NCBI GenBank assembly: GCA_030704615.1
Contig: CM060731.1
Span: forward strand, 68,242,756-68,306,755
Reading direction: 5' to 3'
DNA: 64,000 nt
Source of the DNA: Takakia lepidozioides
Lineage: Eukaryota; Streptophyta; Takakiopsida; Takakiales; Takakiaceae
Shown here: positions 1 to 10,740 of the stretch, piece after piece
Layout: every line of letters begins with the position of its first letter
How positions within the stretch are numbered: the first letter of the stretch is position 1
Position numbers and translations under genes: made by a program
The notes under the pieces: generated by a model
Seen by the model: only the letters and a program-made list of their open reading frames with translations
Databases searched by the model: none
Told to the model about the DNA's origin: nothing

Positions 1-1325
1 TCTATCTTCCAATTCAATATTCTCAAAGACTGTAGGTTTCAGAAAGCAAAATTAGCTTGTCAAACGTCTGCAGCTGTTTGACATGGGCGTAAGGGAAAGA
101 TTATAAACATCATGACAATAGATCAACAGAGAATACATATTCTCCAAGAACCTTTCATGTCAAAAGTTGATATGAGGGGATGTAGGAGAGTCGTCTTTCA
201 TTGCACCCTTAGTTTTTGCATCAGATGTGCTACGGAACTAATTTATAACATGATGGACTCTGACTTTACCTTTGGAAGAGATCCTGTTGGATCTTATGTT
301 CGTTACGATGAGCGACAGTTGAAGAATCATAAGTTTGATATATTCCATTTCCAACCTAAACGATTAATTAGGAGGCTAGTTCAGGTGTACATTCTTGACG
401 TTCTTGCAACCTTTCGGTGCTTCTATGATCACCGTTCAGTCTGGGGACACGAAGAAGTAGGACCACATCTGTTCTTTTTAAGCCCCTTGATAGGACTCCT
501 TGTGCATGGCCTGGAGTGGTAAGGTTATCTTAATGTCTCTAATTCTTATTTTATTATTGTTTTAATGGTAATATGTTATGGCTAGTAGATATAATTTCTA
601 ATTTGACATCTTGTTTACTTTTGTAGTGTCGTACAACAAAATACATGTTGGACAACGCAACTGTCAACATAGTTAAAAGTGATTACAATTATTGATATCG
701 AGGGTAACAATGCATGACAGTTTACAAACAAAACTCCAAGGGTAATTTTGACTAAAAGCCGCTTAAATCGAATGGGAGTTCCACTGAAAATTGGTATGAG
801 AATAACATGCCATCAAACTGAGGAAGGATATATTATGAGATATGACGTAGATATGGAGGGTATAATGTCCCGTATCGTTCAGAACATCATCTCTGCTATA
901 CCTGGTAGGGGAGGAGACATAAGTTGGGAGGCAACCCTACAATACTTATATGGGATAGAAAGATGGGAAGGGATTCAGCGAGGAGAGTCCAACTCTAGAT
1001 TTGACGCATCTCTAGTTCTTTATTATTCTGTTGGCCCAGCTTCCAGACTTCCAAGTTCTACATGTCTTGAAAGTAACTTAAACAAGTCTATATATTTTTG
1101 TCACAATGTTCTTTTGTTGTAAAAGAGGGTGAAAGAAACAAAAACTTCAAGAGTCTTCGAATACTACCTTTGTTCATGAATGCCATCTATCCGCAAAAAT
1201 ACATCTCGCAAAAATTAGTGAGAGTCAATGGGAAAAATCCATACACTATGCTAGTGAGAGGAATACTCCTAGTAAGCTCCACAATTGAGATTTTTACTTT
1301 AACATTTCAGCTGATCATGTGTGCC
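1..1325. other. Unassigned left edge
   Basis: No recognisable gene. Two open stretches on the plus strand (112-522 and 748-1122) show no family resemblance I can name and no repeated or catalytic motif. A possible 31-nt internal exon can be drawn at about 1311-1341, between a pyrimidine-rich acceptor ending TTTCAG and a GTATG donor. With no partner exon found it remains a guess. The region may be intergenic DNA or the end of a gene lying outside the window. Confidence 0.3.
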
Positions 1326-1660
1326 CCAGAATCTGAAGAAGGTATGTTCCAAATCAGTGACCCTATTTGAAAGGTTCTAGGTGGAAGGATATGAGTGGGG
1401 GTTTCCTTCTGGGAATTGCTGTTGTATTTACTATGGAAATGGTTTTTGTGTGCAATGTCTGTTTTAGACGTCTTTGCATAGTATGTGCATGCGTGAGAGA
1501 AAGAAAGAAAATCCAGGTCGCATCCAGTCTGTGCGAGTAACCTCGCTCCTACAGTTCCGATTCAATTCCTTGCTTGATGGATATCTCTGGGGTGACCTGA
1601 ATTTTCATTCATTGCCACACTATCAATTCATGGTTGCCCATCTGCGACAATGTGCTAGAG
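1326..1660 (+). repeat. Dispersed segment shared with 48.4-48.7 kb
   Basis: Two blocks here recur between ABCI1 and UFBP1. The block at 1326-1570 is clearly similar to the reverse complement of about 48455-48668. It includes the stretch around CATGCGTGAGAGAAAGAAAG and the stretch around AACCTCGCTCCTACAGTTCC. The block at about 1612-1660 (CATTGCCACACTATCAATTC) matches about 48680-48731 on the same strand. One block is therefore inverted relative to the other between the two loci. It may be a dispersed repeat or a duplicated promoter fragment. Confidence 0.7.
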
Positions 1661-2384
1661 AGCTTGGGCTCAACTCCTCTGCACTTTGGGAATGCAATGT
1701 GTAATCGAGTCTGGGTTTGAAGGGAGAAAAATTGGTTGTCATCATTGTTGGCCTTTTGCTGGGGGTTTTGGTGTGACATAGCATATGAACGTAGGCATCA
1801 TGGTGTAGAGCTATATATCTTGCAGTTTCCTACAAAGATTGTTGTTGGTTTATGTTCGAAGGAAGTTGTGTTGTGGACAGAATAGTGCAAGATCTATGTA
1901 AATGAGCAACTGTAAATGAGCTATAGTGTGTGCTTGTGCATCACAGGTTCTCTTGTGCATCGCCACTTCTGTTCAATTATACTGGATCCATGGGTCAGAG
2001 AGACCTGCCACATCGAGCTGAAGCCCAATTGTAGGTAAATTTTGAACCAGCATTTGCTCTTCACTTTTAAGTCTCTTCTCCATGTGTTTTCTCTATATTG
2101 TCACAGCAACAACTGGCAACAAGTACTATTGAAACAGTAGTCAGTAGATTGCAATAACAATTGAACAATAGTGATTAAAAGTTTGGTGGACAAAGCCTCC
2201 TTGGTGAGATAATCAATTAGATTTGAGGTTTGGCAAGATAATTTGGTTCATGTAGACTGAATTAGAATCCCTGACCCAGAGTGGGAGGTCTTATAAGGCC
2301 ATAGTGCAACAAATCTCTCAGTTATCTCTTATTGAGGAAACATGTCATCCTGTATAGGCTCATTTTAGGGTGTCTGGGTAGAGG
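1661..2384. other. Spacer before copy A of the DNMT element
   Basis: I see no gene here. Homology to the DNMT retroelement begins at about 2385-2430, where it becomes alignable to about 15260-15300 of copy B. This marks the 5' truncation point of copy A. No LTR or primer-binding site is visible upstream of it. Confidence 0.5.
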
Positions 2385-2440
2385 CTTTTGTACCGTCAGG
2401 AGAGGAGGACAGTGCAGGGATTGCACCAGGTCCACCTCAA

Positions 2441-3669
2441 GTGTCACCATTGGATACCACACCTATTGTGTGGCAGTATCCGGATGAAGGCATTTGCCTT
2501 CTGGACTCGTTTGGCGGGATCAGCACCGGATTGGCTGCTGTTCTAAAGGCAGGTGTACGGGTACGGCGTTACCTATCTGTGGAGAGGGATGAGACTGCAC
2601 GACGCGTCTCCCTACGCCATGTTGCTCAGTTGGTGCAGCAATACCCTGAGTTGTTGCCAATGTCTGCAGTTCGTGGATATCAGCAGGCATTGTCAACAGA
2701 CATTTCGTTGCTGGGGGCGCAGGATTTGGAGCGGGTTGGCTCCATTGATTTGGTAGTGGCAGGTTGGCCATGCCAAGGGCATTCATCTGCCAGGCATGGC
2801 AATGGATTGCGAGACTCGAAGTCGGGTCTGTTTTGGGAGATGATGCGGGTTTTGCGCCACTTACAGCTTCATCAAGTTGTATCTCTAGCATACATCTTAG
2901 AGAATGTGCCACTGATGGGCGATTTTCGGGCCAGGATGATGGCCAGTGTACATCAAATCCGGTCGTGGCTTGGGTCAACGGTGTTGCTGGATGCAGCTGC
3001 AGTGGGGTCACGAGCTCATCGTCCACGGTTATGGTGGACTAACTTGATGCCACCCGCACTGCTCAAGCGTGCATTTGATGGGTGCAGCGGCCAGCACACC
3101 TCACAGTGGATAGCATTTTGGACACAGAGAGACAGTCTCAGCGTGTGAGACACGATGACCGTTCGCCTTTGGCAGCGGTCGATAAGGTGGGTCAACCACG
3201 AGTAGCACCACCTACACTGCTCAGCTTCCCAGGATCACATGCTTTCCGGGATAGTGGACCTGGCCTCATGTGGGATGCTAAGTTGCAGCAGTTAGTGGAG
3301 CCTAATGCCGACGAGCGAGGGCGGGCAATGGGTTTTTCCACTAGGACCACGGCGGTGCCTTCTCTTTCTGAGGCATCACGTCGTCAGGTGTTGGGGCAAG
3401 TGATGGATCTCAATTGCTTGACCTGGATTATCAACTTGGATATGGCTGAACAACGTAGAGTGCGGAGTGCACTTCCCTTGACGGTCTCTCTACCTACCGA
3501 GACGGTACAGGCAGTGAGTGGGGGCGAGCCGGTGAGGACCACGGGATGTAGACATCCATGGCACATGTGGGAGGTGCTCGAGGTTCAGAGGGAGTTGGCA
3601 GCCAAGACGGCTGTGATGGATGAGGTTGGGATTCTTCTCGGTTTGAGGAGGTCCTCAAGGATGAGATGA
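2441..3669 (+). pseudogene. Retroelement C5-cytosine DNA methyltransferase, copy A (one frameshift)
   Basis: DNA (cytosine-5) methyltransferases move a methyl group from S-adenosylmethionine to cytosine. The canonical motifs appear in linear order: motif I, a LLDSFGGISTGLA type SAM-binding loop (about 2500); motif IV, GWPCQGHSS with the catalytic Cys (about 2764); motif VI, ENVP (about 2902); motif VIII, HRPRLWWTN (about 3020); and a motif X-like block, RRQVLGQVMDLN (about 3384). The I-to-X order excludes a DRM-type permuted enzyme and suggests a Dnmt3/Dnmt1-like catalytic fold. The first frame ends at 3148. The second frame (3082-3669) carries the rest, so comparison with copy B places a single small frameshift near 3080. 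There is no separate N-terminal targeting domain. The enzyme lies upstream of RT within pol. Confident as to family. Activity is unlikely without repair. Confidence 0.85.
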
Positions 3670-3749
3670 TGGGGCAGGATGAGGCCTTGTCATTGAATGA
3701 GCAGGCAAGGAGTACTGCTCAAGAAGTTGCGGCATAGCAACCACGGGAC

Positions 3750-4445
3750 GTGTCCTCTACCTCTAAGTCTGCTGGACTTAAGGCTGCAGTTACGGAGGAC
3801 AATTGGGAGCCTGACATCGGACCCATTGTCACTGGAGGAGAGAGACGACGTATACGGCGGTTCCTGAGGGCTTACAGGAATTGCTTTGTCTCTCGTGCTA
3901 TGGTGGAGGAGCATGAGAGACATATTCAGGTGATGCATCGACCGGGTTTGGTCGATCGGGATGCGAATGGATTGAGTCACAATCCATGCACGAGCCAGCA
4001 GGATGATACTAGAGCTCGGTGGCATGGTGAGACAGACGAGGAGATGGTACAGGGATGGCATGCATCTGCATTTTTGTGTATCTTGGCATCGGGAGGTCAG
4101 GTTGGACTTACAACAGGGATGATTGTAGACAGAGTTTCTGAGGACCCTGAGGCTAGTGATGAGCCAGGTGGTGCCAGAGATATACATGAGGATTCGGTTG
4201 TGTTGGACTACCTCCGCACTGGAGACACGACAGCTAGTGTGACTGCCAAGGAGAGGGATCGGATCCTGCAACGAGCCAAGAGGTTCAAGTGGGAGGGGAT
4301 ACACCTGCTTCGAGTGTGGGAGGATGGTCGGGTTAGGATCGTGCCTCACCCATCACAGTGTGCACAGTTAGTGCGGCATGCCCATGAGGAGTTGGGGCAT
4401 TTTGGAGTGCGACGCACTCATAGTCTACTGCAGGGGCAGTATTGA
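3750..4445 (+). pseudogene. pol remnant with RT and RNase H deleted
   Basis: The frame begins like the pre-RT linker of copy B (18220-18340, ending FLRAYRNCF). It then jumps to the end of the RT palm (AMVEEHERH, equal to about 18915 in copy B). It jumps again to the end of RNase H (HRPGLVDRDANGLSHNPC, equal to about 19622 in copy B). The YIDD box and all RNase H acidic residues are gone. The frame then continues through a linker into the integrase zinc-binding region (HAHEELGHFGVRRTHS). A stop follows at 4443. Confidence 0.8.
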
Positions 4446-4449
4446 TGGC

Positions 4450-5317
4450 GTGGTATGCACACAGAGGTGCAACAGTTTGTTGCTAGATGCATGGTGTGTG
4501 ATAGGGTGTGTGCTTCATTCAACGCCCCTACACCACAGTTGCATCCTTTACCCATCATGGGATTGGGCTACAAGTGGAGTCTTAACTTCACAGGGCCGTT
4601 GCCACTGATGATGCGTCACCACATATATGTGTTGGTGATGGTGGAGCGATGGTGGAGCACTTCTCCAAGTGGATTGAGTTGGTTCCATTGCCTGATAAGG
4701 CTAGTGAGGGGGCTGCGTATGTATTCCTGGATCGTGTGCTTAGCCGATTCGGTGCTCCAGCTGAGGTACTCACGGACCAAGGGAGAGAGTTCTTGGGGGA
4801 GTTTCAGGCTTTGTGTGATAAAGCCTTGATAGACCACTGTACCACTTCTCAAGATCATCCTGCCGATGGCTTGGCAGAGAGAGTGGTGCAGACGGTGAAG
4901 AGGGGTTTGCGCAAGTATGGTTTGCAAAAGGGATACCTAGGAGATTGGAATCTGGTACCTTGGTTAGACATAGACTACAGGTTTAGCAAGCAAGCATCAC
5001 TTGCCTCCTTCTCACCATATTTCCTTCTCTTTGGCCGAGAGCCGGATTTGCCTGCATCTATTCGCAGGGAGGCTGCAGTAGTCCTCAACCTTGATGATCT
5101 AGATATGTGGACACAAGCATGTGCCCAGCGGGCAGAGTTGTTCAAGAGAGTCATGCCTATGGCTTTTGCGAATCTTGCTATTGCCCAACACCGAGACACA
5201 TTGAGGTATGCCATTATACGTGGAGGGGGATATCGGCCAGGTGTTCGGCGTTTCCATCGTGGGGACTATGTGTATCTGCAGCAAACAGCGCTTACGACCT
5301 TAGATGTCACAGCATGA
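4450..5317 (+). pseudogene. Ty3/gypsy integrase, copy A (broken)
   Basis: Integrase joins retroelement cDNA to host DNA. The Cys pair of the HHCC module is visible as CMVCDR near 4490. Of the D,D-35-E core, LTDQGREF (about 4770) and DGLAERV (about 4867) are present. The first Asp, SLDF in copy B at about 20260, reads SLNF here at about 4581, a G-to-A change. An 11-bp duplication near 4640 (ATGGTGGAGCG twice) breaks the frame before the second half of the core. The C-terminal strand-rich region (GDYVYLQQ) ends at a stop at about 5317, and the homologous sequence continues beyond it. Confidence 0.8.
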
Positions 5318-5600
5318 CGTGTGATTCTAAGGGTCGGGAAGGTGTCGCCTTCAGGAGTGTTGATTCTGGAGGGTCGAGATGGCATGGTATGGAAGGACCA
5401 TGTGCGTAATTGTGCGCCATGTCACCTTTCACATGTAGATGGGAGGATAAATCCCAACCTTGCAGTGGTACCTGCAGGATTGCGTTGCTCGTGGTGCCGC
5501 CACTATGCTGGTGTGTGATCGATGCTCAAGAGGTTGACACATGCAATGCTTGACACCACCTCTTGAGAGGGTTCCTGATGAGATTGGTTTGTCCACACTG
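5318..5600 (+). pseudogene. Degenerate PHD-finger tail, copy A
   Basis: In the frames after the integrase stop the sequence still reads like the PHD tail of copy B: RCSWC, then after a frameshift MLVCDRCSRG, a stop codon in place of Trp, HMQCLTPPL, and a damaged last Cys pair. PHD fingers are C4HC3 zinc modules that usually read histone H3 tails. Only the alignment to copy B makes the assignment secure. Confidence 0.65.
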
Positions 5601-5868
5601 CTTGATAGTGGCAGTGGATATGACTAGTGGCAGCTAACAAGACATGGGAGGCCAAGCTCATAGGAGTCAATACCCGAGATCTCATGCTTAAGTTCACAGG
5701 TTGCAAGGCGACAACTAACGATGAAGCAACTCTTGTATCCGGCCTCTTGATCTATCGAGTTTGAGTGTAGTAGGGACAGTGGTGGAAGACTTAGTGAGGC
5801 TATGACCACTATCACATCTTGTGGCTACCTGGACTTAGAGGGACCTAAGCGCCAGCTAGGGGGGCGAT

Positions 5869-7186
5869 TGTGATGGACTAGTGGCTGCATTAGTGGTGAC
5901 TAGTGATGCACTAGTGGTGCACTAGTGATAGACTAGTGTTTGGTGTGCACATGTGTTATGTGGTTTTGGACAGCGATGTAGTTGTGTAGCGATATGTATG
6001 CGCACGACAGCTGTCAAGTTATTTTACCACTAGTGTGAAGTTCGTTAGGAGATATGTAGCTTTTATATATTGATATTTGGGATTGACCCAAGTGTCAATC
6101 CAGAGGCCAATACATGTTTGGGCACCTGGCGTTGTTATCTTCACGGCAGATCGCGGTGGGCTCATTTTTCTCGAGTTGAGCCTCACCGCGTCTAGCTATG
6201 GCGCCGTAGTGTGGATTCCCCATGACATGGGGTGCACTTGGCTCGACTTAATATATGAGTGATGTTTTCATGTGCAAGTATGTGAGTTTGAGAGAGCTTG
6301 TGTGCTTATATCGTTCCTTTTCCTTATCATTGTGATGGACTAGTGGCTGCACTAGTGGTGACTAGTGGCAGCCTATTGGATGGACTAGTGGCTGCACTAG
6401 TGGTGGCTAGTGGCAGCCTAGTGGTTGGACTAGTGGCAGACTAGTGGTGGACTAGTGGCTGCACTAGTGGTGGACTATGTGACTAGTGTTTGGTGTGCAC
6501 ATGTGTTTTGTGGTTTTGGATAGCGATTTAGTTGTGTAGCGATATGTATGCGCACGACAGTTGTCAAGTTATTTACCACTAGTGTGAAGTTCGCTAGGAG
6601 ATAGATAGCTTTTATATATTGACATTTGGGATTAACCCAAGTGTCAATCCAGGGGCCAATACATGTTTGGGCACCTGACGTTGTTATCTTCACAACAGAT
6701 CGCGGTGGGCTCATCTTTCTCGAGTTGAGCCTCACCGCGTCTAGCTATGGCGCCGTAGTGTGGATTCCCGATGGCATGAGGTGCACTTGGCTCGACTTAA
6801 TATATGAGTGATGTTTTCATGTGCAAGTATGTGAGTTTGAGAGAGCTTGTGTGCTTGTTTCGTTCATTTTCCTTATCATTGTGATGGACTAGTGGTTGCA
6901 CTAGTGGTGACTAGTGACAGCCTATTGATGAACTAGTGGCTGCACTAGTGGTGGCTAGTGGCAACCTAGTGATGGCCTAATGGCTGCACTAGTGGTGGCT
7001 AGTGGCAGCCTAGTGGTTGGACTAGTGGCAGACTAGTGGTGGACTAGTGGCTGCACTAGTTGTGACTAGTGGCTGCCTAGTGGTGCACTAGTGGTGGATT
7101 AGTGATAGACTAGTGTTTGGTGTGCACATGTGTTGTGTGTTTTTTGACAGTGATGTAGTTGTGTAGCGATATGTATGCGCACGACA
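5869..7186 (+). repeat. Tandem LTR-like units with CACTAGTG arrays
   Basis: Directly after the polypurine tract lie three head-to-tail units that all start TGTGATGG: 5869-6330, 6331-6879 and a shorter one at 6880-7186. Each opens with many copies of an approximately 22-bp repeat around the palindrome CACTAGTG, followed by a shared stretch ending GCGCACGACA. Units 1 and 2 then have about 320 bp more. That part holds a strong hairpin (GCGGTGGGCTCA against TGAGCCTCACCGC at about 6149-6190) and ends CCTTATCAT. The third unit stops at GCGCACGACA. The hairpin and the following GTGTGGATTCC resemble 10398-10740, which supports an LTR identity. Confidence 0.7.
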
Positions 7187-9127
7187 GGTTTAATGAGCTT
7201 CAAGTTGCAAATAGAACTTTAGAACAAGTGGTTCGATAGTAATTGGATCAGGCTTGGTAGTAATTATATAAGTCAGACGGGAAGCATCCTGGTAGAAACA
7301 CGTTTCATGGCACAAGAAGTTGGGTAAATATAATAACTTTTTGTGTTCTTAACCTCTGGGGTCATGTAATACCTTAACAAAAAGCTCTTAAGATAAGTCA
7401 ACTTTCTTTCTATTTGAAAGTTAAATGAGATTCTGGCTTTATCTAACATAAAAAGTGGAGAGAAGTAGAGGATGTCAATGTCAATCTGTGGCACACCTTG
7501 TTCCTATGATGACTCATTCATGTCTCATTAATATCTTTTTACCTGAGTTGATAACCCAAAAAAAAACCAAAAATACCAGTGGAAAGCGCTTAATGTGCCC
7601 CATCTTTTTGTAGTTGGAGCAATTTTCAGTAGAGGACATCTACCTATATCAAATTTTAAGGTAAACAGTGGCCCATGGTGCACAAGATCTAATATTGCTC
7701 TTTTGGTACCTTGGACTTTAACAATTTTAAACATTTTAAGAAATAAATATACCATTGGAAAGCTCTTAACAAGCCCTAACATTTTGTAGTTGGAACAGTT
7801 TTCTGTAGAGTTCATAATTTGAGTGTAAATTAGAGGATTAAATGGTCTAGTGTAGTTCATTCCAGTGTTTGACTGGTATCACATGAAAATAATGATATCA
7901 GACTGGTCCTGGTATCACAAGGGCCCACATTTCCCAATACTGGTATGGTCCTGGTAATGGGGTACGGGGCGGGTAGGGTATAGGAGGGGTATCAATAGTG
8001 TAAAATTGTGGATGTATATCAGTAGTGTATCAATATTTTTTTTTTTCCATCTCATTTGGGGGGAATATGGAATATTGCCCCGGGTATGTATTATGAAATA
8101 TTTAGGATATTCCAGTAAATATCCCTAACTGAGAAAAAGAATTGACCTTCATAATGGATCACAATTACAGCACAATGCACATACAAAAATATGTGCTTAT
8201 ACACATTCCACATGCAAAAATATACCAATATACCATACCTGTATAAAACAGATGCCATAAATGCCGGAAATGCCCTTGAATTCCCTTGCCCTAACTCCAC
8301 ACATACACCTATTGTGCCTTTGGAGCCACATATTACAGCAATATTGGTATCAATACCAATCTTGTCCATCGTAATACCATATGGATATGGTATATACCAT
8401 AGTATGGAGGAAGGTATGTATTGCCCCTAGTATGGTATTGTCTGGGTATTGGGCCCCCCTACCTACGAGTCGGTAATGGTATTACCCCACCCGTATTGAT
8501 ATCAGTATTGGTACCCGGGTGGGACCTATATACCGTTCCAACACTCGTTCATTCCTCTTTGGGTAAGCTTGCTAGCCTATCACGCTCCGAAAATGGGCAT
8601 ACGTTTCTACAAACCATGGGCGTGCTTTGAGCGCCACTATGGGGCACATGCGCCATGAACGGTGCTTCTACCCTAGTGGCATTTCTAGTGGCGGACGGGT
8701 GATTAAGGCATAAGAACCTGCCTTTGGGAGGGGGACAATAGCTGGAAACAGTTGCTTGTTGTGCCCAATACTTCAATGCACTGTATTGGGTTTTGTAAAT
8801 TTAGTAAATTGGGTTTTGAAGCCAACTTGCCAACCTCCCCGTAGGTCCAAATTTTGCACCATAATATGATCATATGAACAATTTATGGCTTCTCAAAGTC
8901 TTAAACGGGCAATGATAGGTATAGTTACCCTAGTTGGTGAGGAAATGGCTCTTAAGGTTTTTAGAATTTTTTATAGGAGTGAACACGTGGGAAGTTAAAA
9001 AAAAAAAACCCTCCCTCGAGTATGTTTTACCTTAGAACTTTAAACCACCTTTTGGAACTTTCAATATAATGTCCACCAAGGAAAGGGAAACGGCAACTTG
9101 GTTTTCTCCAGAAATTCAAATCATTGA
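7187..9127. other. AT-rich spacer with GGTATT-type inverted repeats
   Basis: No gene seen. Around 7870-8520 many GGTAT/ATACC words occur in both orientations, for example CTGGTATCAC near 7873 against GTATTGATATCAG near 8490. This suggests a decayed foldback element of about 0.65 kb. I could not define exact ends or target-site duplications. Confidence 0.35.
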
Positions 9128-9571
9128 TACCGTCCCTCATCAACCGTTTAGGCATTTTTGTGCCTAATAATTATTAAAAACCAAACGAGGCGGTTAGGCA
9201 CGTTTCTCAAACCATTTCTCACATTAGGCATTTTCATGCTATGAAATATTCTGTTGCAAATTCCCTGTTTTTTCATGGATGAAATAGTCAAATTTCTCCA
9301 AATGAAAAATAAATTATGGATGAATTCACCAAATATGGATGATATAAATGGATTTATGTACGGACATGGATGATTCTGTCCTCATTTCAATGGATGAACA
9401 GAATGTATGGCTATTTTTTGCCAAACTCTGTAGCCACTCGCGCTTTTTTTCAAATTCCAGAAAAAATATTGGTTTCCATGCAATTAGGCCAAATTTTGAA
9501 AAATTCCCAAAACGCTTTAGGCACTTTCAATTTGAATTAATTATCGCCTAAACGGTTGATAAAGGACGGTA
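9128..9571. mobile_element. MITE with 24-bp inverted termini and TA target site
   Basis: The left end (9130-9153) reads CCGTCCCTCATCAACCGTTT and on to AGGC. The reverse complement of the right end (9546-9569) is the same except for two C/T differences. Each end is flanked by TA, so the element proper is 9130-9569 (440 bp) with a TA duplication, as in the Tc1/mariner group. The interior has further TTAGGCA-type repeats and no coding capacity. It is a non-autonomous DNA transposon. The pogo/Tigger transposase at 32-34 kb is a conceivable but untested source. Confidence 0.75.
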
Positions 9572-10397
9572 GTAGGGTCCTTGCACATACCGTCAAGATC
9601 TTTGTGTAGATTTGGGATAATATCTTGTTTTATAGCCCTAATTAGCTATTTTTTACTAGACAATTGATAACTAATGTGGCACGCCCCCCATTGTGCCCTC
9701 ATATCAATAATCATATTTATGTTTCAACTTTATTACTAGATTATTAAGTAAGACCTAAGACCTTATTTGCATTTGCAAAAATACATCAACAAATTGTTTT
9801 ATCAATCTGCTTTTTTAAAGGAATTTCCATTATAAAAATTAAATCAATTTGGTTGTCACGTAAATATAGCTTTCCGCTATGAAAAAACTAGTAGTTCCAC
9901 TTAGAAGTACTTGAGATAATAGAAGAATTGGATCTAAACGCCAACCTTGAAAAATTCGTCATATTTGTGTTGAACTTGAGAAAACCCAATAAACCAATAG
10001 GTTGGCTTTTGTTGCACACAAACAAGAAATCAGACTAGAGGTACAAGACTAGACAAGAAGTCAAGGTCGGCGTGGCCCACCCTCCGTGCTTTCATTCGTG
10101 AGGCCCTTAGTGGTTACTCATCAATTTACGGATGGTACTCATTACAATAATAAAAGATTGTATTTGGAAATAATTTTAATTCTGATTACTGATGGAAAAA
10201 AAAAAGGGGGGGGGGGGGGGGGGTTTGTGGGGTTTTTTATTTTTATTTTTATAAAGAGAAAAAAAATCCATTTCTTTCATCAACTATATAAATAAGAAGT
10301 ATTGAGATATGGCCCACCCCCGAAAGGGGCAGTAGCCGTAAGGCGATGTGGCTCTTAGTTACGCTGACTTTGGCCGGAGTCTTCTCTCTCTCTGTCA
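9572..10397. other. AT-rich spacer with an 18-G run
   Basis: No gene seen. A run of 18 G at about 10206-10223 follows an A-run. It could form a quadruplex, or be variable in length because of assembly or replication slippage. Confidence 0.5.
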
Positions 10398-10740
10398 TGG
10401 TTTTAGTCATGGTTAACTAGAATTACCTACTTCTAGTTAACTAAGATATTTTGGATATTCATATTTGTATTTTGTGTGTTGGGACTTCATTTGGTCTCAC
10501 ATGCCAAGTGAAACCTCACTTGGGACATGGGGATAGGTTTTCCCTTTGTGAGCGTTGAGGAGGGCTCATCTTCTTGTAGTTGAGCCTCCATGAGCCTCTC
10601 CCACCTCCATAGCTCTAGGTATTGAGAATGAGTGTGGTGAGAGCTTTGTAGGGTGGATTCCTTTAGCAAAGGTAGTTTATGTGATTGAGTGGATTCATGA
10701 GTGGAGTGTTTTCATTGTGTTCACTTTTATTATCACTACA
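10398..10740 (+). repeat. 5' direct repeat (partial LTR), copy B
   Basis: The 343 bp run from TGGTTTTAGTCATGG to TATCACTACA and match 21722-22087 (366 bp) apart from scattered changes and two small insertions in the right copy. A foldback (GTTAACTAGAA, 8-nt loop, TTCTAGTTAAC) lies near the start of both. The body shares the GGGCTCAT/GTTGAGCC hairpin and GTGGATTCC with the copy A tail. A conventional tRNA-Met primer site does not follow. The right-hand repeat is preceded by 84 bp with no counterpart here, so this 5' LTR is probably truncated. Confidence 0.65.

Larger units (their letters stand above)
2385..7186 (+). mobile_element. Ty3/gypsy DNMT element, copy A (5'-truncated)
   Basis: This is a remnant of a long-terminal-repeat retrotransposon related to the one at 10.4-22.2 kb. 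The order is DNMT region, linker, remnant of RT/RNase H, integrase, degenerate PHD finger, polypurine tract (AGGGGGGCG at about 5858) and a tandem LTR-like tail. Gag, protease and the 5' LTR are missing. Two internal deletions removed almost all of the reverse transcriptase and RNase H. The element cannot move by itself, yet its DNMT part is the better preserved of the two copies. Confidence 0.85.

Noticed and set aside
10206-10223. 18-G run as a regulatory quadruplex
   Set aside because: No gene or promoter nearby. More likely a slippage product or sequencing artefact.
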